This document shows, piece after piece, positions 1-5,607 of a stretch of 9,782 nucleotides of DNA. Made by a program: the position numbers and the translations under genes. Below the pieces are notes generated by a model. That model was not told the origin of the DNA. It searched no databases and was given only the letters and a program-made list of their open reading frames with translations. This DNA is from an uncultured Brevundimonas sp. (GTDB lineage Bacteria; Pseudomonadota; Alphaproteobacteria; Caulobacterales; Caulobacteraceae), in NCBI RefSeq assembly GCF_943913055.1, contig NZ_CALTWS010000104.1, positions 1 through 9,782 of the forward strand, given 5' to 3'. Each line of letters starts with the position of its first letter. Position 1 is the first letter of the stretch.

Positions 1-645
1 GAGCAGGGATCCCTGCTGCTGGTCGACGGCGGAGGGCAATATCTGGACGGCACCACCGACGTGACCCGCACCATGGCGATTGGCGAGGGCACGGCGGATC
101 AGCGGCGGATGTACACTCTGGTGCTGAAGGCCCACATCGCTATGGCCGTCATCCGCTTTCCCGCCGGCACGACCGGGCATCAGCTCGACGCCATCGCACG
201 CCAGCTGTTGTGGAACTCAGGCTTCGACTACGACCACGGCACGGGTCACGGCGTCGGCTCCTATCTGGGCGTGCACGAGGGTCCGCAGAGGATTGCGCCC
301 TATGCGAATACCCAGCCCCTTCTGACCGGCATGATCCTGTCCAACGAACCGGGCTACTATCGCGAAGGCCACTGGGGCATCCGCATCGAGACCTTGCAGG
401 TCGTCACGCCTCCAGAGCCGATTCCGGGCGGCGAGCGGCCGATGCATGGCTTCGAGCAACTGACGCTGGCCTCGCTGGATCGCAGGCTGATCGATGCGGC
501 GCTGCTGACGGCGGACGAACGCGCCTATGTCGACGCCTATCACGCCGAGGTGCTGGCCAAGGTCGGGCCGCTGCTGGCCGAGGGCGTGCAGAAGGACGAG
601 GCGGCGCTGGCCTGGCTGAAGGGGCAGTGCGCACCCTTGCGCTGA
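1..645 (+). CDS. Xaa-Pro aminopeptidase (M24B, aminopeptidase P), C-terminal part; 5' end outside window
   Basis: The frame is already open at base 1 and ends with TGA at 643-645, so about 214 C-terminal residues are present. It should cleave the N-terminal residue from peptides whose second residue is proline, using two metal ions in the cytoplasm. All five metal ligands of the pita-bread fold can be matched: Asp9 and Asp20 of the visible frame (DGGGQYLDGTTD, the family's 11-residue spacing), His83 (HGTGHGVGS), Glu116 (SNEPGYY) and Glu130 (IRIET). After the catalytic fold comes a tail of about 60 residues rich in Leu and Ala that fits the M24 C-terminal extension of three-domain enzymes of about 600 residues. 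The missing N-terminal domains lie to the left. A GTG at base 61 could be mistaken for a start, but the codons before it encode the first metal ligand, so it is internal. The next gene begins 72 nt downstream. Confidence 0.93.
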   Translation, partial: EQGSLLLVDGGGQYLDGTTDVTRTMAIGEGTADQRRMYTLVLKAHIAMAVIRFPAGTTGHQLDAIARQLLWNSGFDYDHGTGHGVGSYLGVHEGPQRIAPYANTQPLLTGMILSNEPGYYREGHWGIRIETLQVVTPPEPIPGGERPMHGFEQLTLASLDRRLIDAALLTADERAYVDAYHAEVLAKVGPLLAEGVQKDEAALAWLKGQCAPLR

Positions 646-673
646 TCCGGGGTGGTTCTCATGTGAGATGGCG

Positions 674-692
674 CTGACGAAGCTGTCGTCAG
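674..692. promoter_or_regulatory. Short perfect dyad upstream of the aldo/keto reductase
   Basis: CTGACGA (674-680) and TCGTCAG (686-692) form a perfect 7-bp inverted repeat around a 5-nt centre. It sits in the 72-nt gap between the peptidase and reductase genes, 12 nt before the reductase ribosome binding site. No T-run follows, so it is a poor intrinsic terminator. It could be an operator for a small repressor or a chance hairpin in the leader. Confidence 0.25.
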
Positions 693-704
693 TCCCATCA
701 AATC

Positions 705-710
705 AGGAGA
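705..710 (+). promoter_or_regulatory. Ribosome binding site of the aldo/keto reductase gene
   Basis: AGGAGA lies 7 nt before the ATG at 718. It is a near-consensus Shine-Dalgarno sequence and fixes that ATG as the start. Confidence 0.8.
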
Positions 711-717
711 GCGCCCC

Positions 718-1707
718 ATGAAAACCCGCACACTGGGCCGCAGCGGTCCCGAGGTCTCGGCCATCGGTCTGGGATGTATGGGGATGGCGGCCTTCTATGG
801 TCAGGCGTCGGACGAAGCCCAGGCGACGGCGGTGATTCACCGTGCGCTGGATCTGGGTATCACCTTGTTCGACACGGCCGAGATGTACGGCCCGCATACC
901 AACGAAATCCAGGTCGGCAAGGCGCTGGCGGATCGACGTGACAGAGCCTTCGTCGCGACCAAGTTCGGCATCGGCTATAATGCAGAGCGGACGGCCCTGA
1001 CGGTCGATGGATCACCCGCCAATGTGCGCCGCGCGATCGAAGGCAGCCTGAAGCGGCTGAACATGGATCACGTCGATCTCTATTATCTGCACCGCGTCGA
1101 TCCCAATACGCCGATCGAGGAGACGGTGGGCGCGATGGGCGAACTGGTGAAGGAGGGCAAGGTCCGCTTCCTGGGATTGTCCGAAGCCGCGCCCGAGACG
1201 ATCCGCAAGGCCCACGCGACCCACCCGATCACCGCCCTGCAGACCGAATATTCGCTGTGGAGCCGCGAGCCGGAAGACGAGATTCTCGCCACGGTCGATG
1301 AACTCGGCATCGGCTTCGTGCCCTACAGTCCGCTGGGACGCGGCTTCCTGTCCGGCGAGATCAAGTCCATCGACGACCTGGCCGCCGACGACTTCCGGCG
1401 CACCAATCCGCGCTTCATGGGCGAGAATTTCCAGAAGAACCTGGATCTGGTCACCGCCGTCAGCGCAATCGCTGCGGACAAGGGCGTGACGGCCGCGCAA
1501 CTGGCTTTGGCCTGGGTGCTGGCCCAAGGCGAACATCTGGTGCCGATCCCGGGCACGCGGCGGATCGCGACGCTGGAAGACAATGCGGCGGCCGCGGACA
1601 TCGTGCTTTCGCCTGAAGACTTGGCCCGGATCGAAGCGGTCTTCCCCAAGGACGCGGCGGCGGGCGACCGCTACGCCCCTGCAGGACGTGCAGCGCTTAA
1701 TCGGTGA
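718..1707 (+). CDS. Aldo/keto reductase
   Basis: A 329-residue NAD(P)H-dependent oxidoreductase with a TIM-barrel fold, expected to reduce aldehydes or ketones in the cytoplasm. The natural substrate cannot be read from the sequence. The catalytic tetrad is visible: Asp52 and Tyr57 (FDTAEMYG), Lys82 (ATKFG) and His125 (YYLHRVD). The N-terminal strand (RTLGRSGPEVSAIGLGCMG) and the cofactor-binding end (VPIPGTRRIATLEDNAAA, about residues 276-293) are typical of the AKR13-like plant and bacterial group. Length is normal and the frame is intact. The start is set by AGGAGA 7 nt upstream. The gene is separated from the peptidase by 72 nt and from the DAHP synthase by about 110 nt. Nothing ties it functionally to the aromatic genes, and I assign no specific role. 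Confidence 0.93.
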   Translation: MKTRTLGRSGPEVSAIGLGCMGMAAFYGQASDEAQATAVIHRALDLGITLFDTAEMYGPHTNEIQVGKALADRRDRAFVATKFGIGYNAERTALTVDGSPANVRRAIEGSLKRLNMDHVDLYYLHRVDPNTPIEETVGAMGELVKEGKVRFLGLSEAAPETIRKAHATHPITALQTEYSLWSREPEDEILATVDELGIGFVPYSPLGRGFLSGEIKSIDDLAADDFRRTNPRFMGENFQKNLDLVTAVSAIAADKGVTAAQLALAWVLAQGEHLVPIPGTRRIATLEDNAAAADIVLSPEDLARIEAVFPKDAAAGDRYAPAGRAALNR

Positions 1708-1759
1708 AACAGACTTTCCCCGTCGCGCAGGTGGCCGGTCAGCGCGTTCCGTCCGCCAT

Positions 1760-1789
1760 TTGACGCACTGCAACGCCATGCGTTGTAGC
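1760..1789 (+). promoter_or_regulatory. Candidate sigma-70-type (Caulobacter-like) promoter for the DAHP synthase gene
   Basis: TTGACGC at 1760-1766 is an exact match to the -35 element TTGACGS described for Caulobacter housekeeping promoters. After 15 nt, GTTGTAGC (1782-1789) is a partial match to the -10 element GCTANAWC. Transcription would begin at about 1795-1798, giving a leader of roughly 20 nt before the ATG at 1818. This fits an independent start for the aromatic genes rather than read-through from the reductase. The -10 match and the slightly long spacer are the weak points. Confidence 0.4.
1768..1788. promoter_or_regulatory. Inverted repeat overlapping the candidate promoter spacer and -10
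   Basis: CTGCAACGC (1768-1776) and GCGTTGTAG (1780-1788) are inverted repeats around CAT. Eight of nine positions are Watson-Crick pairs and the ninth would be G-U in RNA. The dyad fills the spacer and covers the -10 of the promoter candidate at 1760-1789, where a repressor could block polymerase. If transcription starts further upstream, it would instead form a hairpin just before GGAGAGG (1791-1797). There is no T-run, so it is not a terminator. Confidence 0.4.
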
Positions 1790-1817
1790 TGGAGAGGTGA
1801 AGGCCTATTCTGTTTTC

Positions 1818-3188
1818 ATGACAATGCGCTGGACCCCTGAAAGCTGGAGACAGAAACCCGTCGTGCAGATGCCGACGGACTATCCGGACATGGCTGAACT
1901 GGCGCGGGTCGAGGATGAACTGCGGGCCATGCCACCACTGGTTTTTGCGGGCGAGGCGAGACGACTGACCTCCAAACTGGCCCAGGTCGAGGCGGGCGAG
2001 GCCTTCCTGTTGCAGGGCGGGGACTGTGCGGAGAGCTTCAAGGAGTTCTCCACCGACAACATCCGCGACACCTTCCGTCTGATCCTGCAGATGGCGGTCG
2101 TCCTGACCTTCGCGGGCCGCAAGCCGGTGGTGAAGGTCGGCCGTATCGCCGGGCAGTTCGCCAAGCCGCGGTCGTCGGGCGTGGAGCAGATCGGCGATGT
2201 CGAACTGCCGTCCTATCGCGGCGACATCATCAACGGCATGAGCTTTACGCCGGAAGAGCGCATCCCCGACCCCCAGCGTTTGCTGCGGGCCTATAATCAA
2301 TCGGCCTCGACCCTGAACCTGCTGCGCGCCTTTGCGGGCGGCGGCTATGCGGACCTGTACAACATCCACCGCTGGACACTCGGCTTCGCCGACCATGCCG
2401 TCGGGGCCCAGTATCGCGAACTGGCCGAAAAGATCACCGAGGCCCTGGCCTTCATGGAAGCGGTCGGCGTCACGCCCGAGACTCATCCAGACCTGTCGCG
2501 CGTCGAGGTCTTCACCAGCCACGAGGCGTTGCTGCTGAACGTTGAGAGCGCCCTGACGCGTCTGGACGGCGGGTCGGGCGAATGGTTCGACACCTCGGCC
2601 CATATGCTGTGGATCGGCGAGCGCACGCGCCAGCTGGACGGTGCCCATGTCGAGTTCATGCGCGGCATCAGGAACCCCATCGGCGTCAAATGCGGGCCGA
2701 CGATGGAGCCGGACGACATCCTGCCGCTGATCGATGCCCTGAACCCGGACAATACGCCGGGTCGCCTGACCCTGATCGGCCGGTTCGGTCACGACAAGGT
2801 CGGCGATCGCCTGCCGCGCCTGATGAAGGCGGTGAAGGCCGAGGGCAAACGTGTGATCTGGTCCATCGACCCGATGCACGGCAATACGCTGAAGGCGTCC
2901 AACGGCTACAAGACCCGGCCGTTCGACCGCATTCTGGGTGAGGTGAAGACCTTCATCGACGTGGCCGAGGCCGAGGGTGTCCACCCCGGCGGTGTCCATC
3001 TGGAAATGACCGGCCAGAACGTCACCGAATGTCTGGGCGGGGCCCAGGCCGTGACCGAGGACGACCTGTCCAGCCGCTACCACACCCATTGCGACCCCCG
3101 TCTGAACGCCGATCAGGCGCTGGAGCTGGCCTTCCTGGTCGCCGAGCGCCTGAAGACCGGGCGTCAGTCGCGCTCCAAGGCGGCTTGA
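1818..3188 (+). CDS. Class II 3-deoxy-7-phosphoheptulonate (DAHP) synthase
   Basis: Condenses phosphoenolpyruvate with erythrose 4-phosphate to DAHP, the first step of the shikimate pathway, in the cytoplasm. From the ATG at 1818 the protein has 456 residues, normal for bacterial class II enzymes. Metal ligands known from the Mycobacterium tuberculosis enzyme align: Cys70 (LLQGGDCAESF), His354 (DPMHGNT), Glu396 (HLEMTG) and Asp426 (HCDPRLN); the His-Glu and Glu-Asp spacings (42 and 30) equal those of that enzyme. Other signatures are RIAGQFAKPRS, SHEALLL and HVEFMRGIRNP. The start is uncertain. A GTG at 1797 and an ATG at 1824 are in frame; 1818 or 1824 fits the family N-terminus (WTPESWR), while GGAGAGG at 1791-1797 is too far from either for a standard ribosome site. 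The long mycobacterial-type N-terminal extension is absent. The stop lies 2 nt before the prephenate dehydratase gene, suggesting translational coupling. Confidence 0.95.
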   Translation: MTMRWTPESWRQKPVVQMPTDYPDMAELARVEDELRAMPPLVFAGEARRLTSKLAQVEAGEAFLLQGGDCAESFKEFSTDNIRDTFRLILQMAVVLTFAGRKPVVKVGRIAGQFAKPRSSGVEQIGDVELPSYRGDIINGMSFTPEERIPDPQRLLRAYNQSASTLNLLRAFAGGGYADLYNIHRWTLGFADHAVGAQYRELAEKITEALAFMEAVGVTPETHPDLSRVEVFTSHEALLLNVESALTRLDGGSGEWFDTSAHMLWIGERTRQLDGAHVEFMRGIRNPIGVKCGPTMEPDDILPLIDALNPDNTPGRLTLIGRFGHDKVGDRLPRLMKAVKAEGKRVIWSIDPMHGNTLKASNGYKTRPFDRILGEVKTFIDVAEAEGVHPGGVHLEMTGQNVTECLGGAQAVTEDDLSSRYHTHCDPRLNADQALELAFLVAERLKTGRQSRSKAA

Positions 3189-3190
3189 GA

Positions 3191-3775
3191 ATGCTGGAGG
3201 GCGTCGGCAGACCCGAAGGCGACGACGTCGCCGGACGCTGTGGCTATCAGGGTGCGGCCGGGGCGTTCAGCCACGAGGCGTGTACGGATTTGCGCCCCTG
3301 GGACGAGGCCGTGGCCTATGAGACCTTTGAGCACGTGCTGGACGCACTTGCCGTCGGTGATATCGGCTGTGCGCTGATCCCGGTCGAGAACTCGACCATC
3401 GGTCGGGTCGAACCGGCGGCGACCTTGGTCGAAAACAGTGGCCTGCACATCGTCTCCGAAGTCTGGCGGCCCATCCGCCTGGCGCTGATGGCTCCGCATG
3501 GGGCGCGCCTGTCGGACATCAAGACGGCCGAGAGCCACCCCATCGCCCTGCGCCAATGCACCGGCACCCTGACCGGCCTGAACATCGCGCCGGTCATCGT
3601 CTTCGACACCGCCGGGGCCGCACGCTCAGTCGCTGAAGCCAACGACAAGAGCCGCGCCGCCGTCGCGCCCGCGCGTGCGGCCGAGGTCTATGACCTGTCG
3701 ATTTTGCGCAACGATATTCAGGACGAAGCTGAAAATCGGACGCGTTTCGTCCTGCTGAGCGCCAAACCGGCTTGA
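3191..3775 (+). CDS. Prephenate dehydratase catalytic domain protein without ACT domain
   Basis: Predicted to convert prephenate to phenylpyruvate, the committed step of phenylalanine synthesis. The 194-residue protein contains a complete dehydratase domain: GYQGAAGAFSHEA (18-30), IPVENS (63-68), ESHPIALRQC (114-123), FDTAGAA (138-144) and ENRTRF (181-186). The four residues matched to E. coli PheA Asn160, Ser208, Gln215 and Thr278 are present as Asn67, Ser115, Gln122 and Thr184, so activity is plausible. The usual Gln in SHPQA is Ile118. The protein stops eight residues after TRF, where a regulatory ACT domain of about 80 residues normally follows; the next 232 nt show no ACT coding. Phenylalanine feedback through ACT is therefore not possible in this polypeptide. 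The ATG at 3191 follows the DAHP synthase stop by 2 nt, with AAGG at 3177-3180. An in-frame GTG at 3029 lies deep in the previous gene and is rejected. Confidence 0.87.
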   Translation: MLEGVGRPEGDDVAGRCGYQGAAGAFSHEACTDLRPWDEAVAYETFEHVLDALAVGDIGCALIPVENSTIGRVEPAATLVENSGLHIVSEVWRPIRLALMAPHGARLSDIKTAESHPIALRQCTGTLTGLNIAPVIVFDTAGAARSVAEANDKSRAAVAPARAAEVYDLSILRNDIQDEAENRTRFVLLSAKPA

Positions 3776-3844
3776 CGCCGCACATTCATTGCGTCCAGTG
3801 AGGCGCATGGCCCGTCCGCAAGCGATCGCTGCGACCTTTACCGC

Positions 3845-3858
3845 CCGCGTTTTCGCGG
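3845..3858. other. Small GC hairpin with TTTT loop
   Basis: CCGCG (3845-3849) and CGCGG (3854-3858) pair perfectly around TTTT. It is the first of three stem-loops in the 232-nt gap after the prephenate dehydratase gene. Alone it would be unremarkable in GC-rich DNA. Confidence 0.35.
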
Positions 3859-3890
3859 CGTCGGGCCTCTATGCCTACGGCTTTCGATAC

Positions 3891-3955
3891 GCCGGCTGAG
3901 GCGTCGGGCACTCGCTCCTGACGGCCTCGCCGGCGACCGCTCCGCGACGGAGCGG
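3891..3955. repeat. Two adjacent strong stem-loops (REP-like or transcript-end structure)
   Basis: The first arm pair is GCCGGCTGAGGCGTC (3891-3905) with GACGGCCTCGCCGGC (3920-3934): 14 paired bases with one single-base bulge on each arm and a 14-nt loop. Two bases later, CCGCTCCG (3937-3944) and CGGAGCGG (3948-3955) form a perfect 8-bp stem with a CGA loop. They lie about 115 nt after the prephenate dehydratase stop and 53 nt before the chorismate mutase GTG. No T-run follows on either strand, so a classic intrinsic terminator is unlikely. Possible roles are a REP/BIME-type repeat, a 3'-end protector of the upstream mRNA, or a factor-dependent terminator. Whether it recurs in the genome cannot be judged here. 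Confidence 0.5.
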
Positions 3956-4007
3956 CGGCTCGCAAAAGACCTCATCGCAGCCCTGTCGAATACCGAAAGC
4001 CCATACC

Positions 4008-4772
4008 GTGCCCCATACCAAAACCGCCCTCCAGCAAGTCTGGCCCGCATTGACTGACATCAGCCCCGAACACATGGCGCTCTCGGCCCTGCGCCACGAA
4101 ATCGACCTGCTGGACGACGAACTGCTGGCGCTGTTCCAGCGCCGCCTCGCCATCGCCGCACGGGTCGGCCAGGCCAAGGACGCCCCCGCCGGGCCCCACG
4201 TCAAACTGCGTCCGGACCGCGAACAGCGCGTGCTCGACCGTGTCCTGGCCCAGGCCGAACCGCACAATCAGGAGGCCGTCGAATCCCTCTGGCGTCAGAT
4301 CGTCGGCTGGGGTCTCGCCCGTCAGGGCCGCATGAAGGTCCAGGTGTGGTCGCCGATCGAGCCGACCCGCGCTTTCGACGGGGCCCGCCTGCGCTTCGGA
4401 GCCGCCGCAGACATGCGGGCTGTGCGCGATCCGCAGGCGGCGCTGAAATGGGCAGCCGAGGGGCATGGCGTCGCTGTCCTGGCCGTCAATGCGGGCGACC
4501 CCTGGTGGACCGGCCTGCGTCGCGAATGGGCAGGGCTCAGCGTGTTCGACGGTTTCGGCGGTGAGACGCCCAGCGCCCTGGCTGTCGGTCGGATCGACCC
4601 TGCGGCCCTGCCCACAGGTCGTCGCGTCGTCGTCGATGCCGGTGGCGATGCTGGTGACGGTGGCGGTATTCGCCGTCGCGGGCTGGACACCCACCACGGC
4701 TGGACGCTGTCTCTCACCGATGCCGCCTTGCCAGTCGGTGGCGACGAAGGCTGCGTCGGCGCGATCCCCTGA
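4008..4772 (+). CDS. Chorismate mutase (AroQ type) with a C-terminal extra domain
   Basis: Rearranges chorismate to prephenate, feeding the dehydratase encoded upstream. Residues about 25-108 of 254 form an AroQ helical domain; aligning to E. coli PheA gives Arg29 (Arg11), Arg46 (Arg28), Lys57 (Lys39), Arg71 and Glu72 (Arg51, Glu52) and Gln106 (Gln88), so the active site looks complete. Residues 110-254 are unlike a plain mutase. Their opening (VQVWSPIEPTRAFDGARLRFG) and the segment EGHGVAVLAVN resemble a worn prephenate dehydratase lobe without PVENS, SHP or TRF; this is my inference. The start is uncertain: GTG 4008 has only a weak GAAAG upstream, and TTG 4050 and ATG 4074 are alternatives that keep the catalytic domain. 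Coding phase looks shifted within 4612-4691, so residues about 202-228 may be misread. The stop abuts the stop of the minus-strand gene. Confidence 0.85.
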   Translation: MPHTKTALQQVWPALTDISPEHMALSALRHEIDLLDDELLALFQRRLAIAARVGQAKDAPAGPHVKLRPDREQRVLDRVLAQAEPHNQEAVESLWRQIVGWGLARQGRMKVQVWSPIEPTRAFDGARLRFGAAADMRAVRDPQAALKWAAEGHGVAVLAVNAGDPWWTGLRREWAGLSVFDGFGGETPSALAVGRIDPAALPTGRRVVVDAGGDAGDGGGIRRRGLDTHHGWTLSLTDAALPVGGDEGCVGAIP

Positions 4773-5586
4773 TCAGCCCGCCTTGGCGGCCCGGATGGCG
4801 GCGTCGATATCGGACGGCTGGATGGTCGCGCTGGCCTTGCCGTTGATCAGGAAGGTCGGCGTACCCTGCAGGCCCAGCGTCGTCGCCGTCGTCTGAACGT
4901 CCGCCAGGTGTGAGGCGATCTCGCCGCTGGCCATGGCCGCCTCGGCCTGCGGCAGGGACACACCATTGTCGTTCAGGATGCGGGCGATGCTTTCGGGCGT
5001 CAGGTCTGGTTCGGCCATCAGATCGCGGAAGACGGGCAGATATTTGCCTTGACGGTGCGCAGCCTGGGCGGCCCGGGCCGACAGGTGCGAAACGCCGTCG
5101 CTACCGCGGTCCAGGATCGGCCAGTCTTTGAAGACGAAGCGCACGTCGGGGTGCGCCCATGAGGGCCAAGACCTCCGGGGCCGTCGCCTTGCAGCCGGGG
5201 CAGCGGAAGTCGAAGAACTCCACAACCGTCACCTTGGCATCGGCAGGGCCGAACGACGGATCGCGCGGATCGGGGGCCAGCAGGGCCGGATTGGCGGCGG
5301 CGCGGGCCGTGATCTGGTCGGCGAGCTCGCGGTCCGCCGCCTGACGCGCGACATCGGCCTTGGCGTTCAGGGCGTCGCTGACTTCCTGAAGGACTTCAGG
5401 GTTGGCTAGCAGGTAGTTGCGAACCCGCGCATCGAAATCGCCGCCGGTCGCATAGGGCGCGACCGCGACGACCAAGGCAATCAGGCCCACGACCAGTCCG
5501 GCCAGACCGACCCTGGCATCGGACACCCATGACCCTTTGGCAGGCGTCGGCGCGGCATCGGGCGAGGGTTCGGGCGTGTCGGTCAT
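4773..5586 (-). CDS. DsbA/ScsC-like membrane-anchored thiol:disulfide oxidoreductase, frameshifted as sequenced
   Basis: Expected to form or shuffle disulfides in periplasmic proteins. Reading from ATG 5586: a Pro-rich cytoplasmic start, a membrane helix at about residues 24-44, a helical stretch (FDARVRNYLLANPEVLQEV, about 51-69) like the N-terminal domain of ScsC/Com1-type proteins, then a thioredoxin fold with CPGC at 129-132 (FFDFRCPGCK). The frame breaks after residue 143 (APEVLALM). The -1 neighbour frame continues as AHPDVRFVFKDWPI and ends with the cis-proline loop LQGTPTFLING and a stop at 4773. Removing one G from the minus-strand GGG (plus 5156-5158) restores about 270 residues, normal for the family. 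Both halves keep family motifs, so this is either a sequencing indel or a very recent mutation. AGGA lies 5 nt before the ATG; the metalloprotease stop is 21 nt upstream. Confidence 0.88.
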
Positions 5587-5607
5587 GCGTATCCTGAAAA
5601 GTCTCGA

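Noticed and set aside
1671..3089. 472-codon open frame on the minus strand opposite the DAHP synthase
   Set aside because: It is antisense to a gene with clear family motifs; its protein has no recognisable domain, and long antisense frames are expected in GC-rich DNA.
3029..3190. Upstream GTG extension of the prephenate dehydratase
   Set aside because: It lies inside the DAHP synthase coding end in another frame and would add an Arg/Pro-rich stretch foreign to the family; ATG 3191 is right after the stop.
3821..3830. AGCGATCGCT palindrome
   Set aside because: A 10-bp palindrome containing GCGATCGC occurs by chance in GC-rich DNA and no second copy stands out in the window.
3807..3899. 30-codon open frame in the gap after the dehydratase
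   Set aside because: It has no clear ribosome site, shows no family similarity, and its stop lies within the 5' arm of the large stem-loop.
5164..5225. Separate start for the distal half of the oxidoreductase (product beginning MWSSSTSAAPAARRR)
   Set aside because: These codons overlap the CPGC-coding segment in the wrong frame; the distal half is the continuation of the frameshifted gene.
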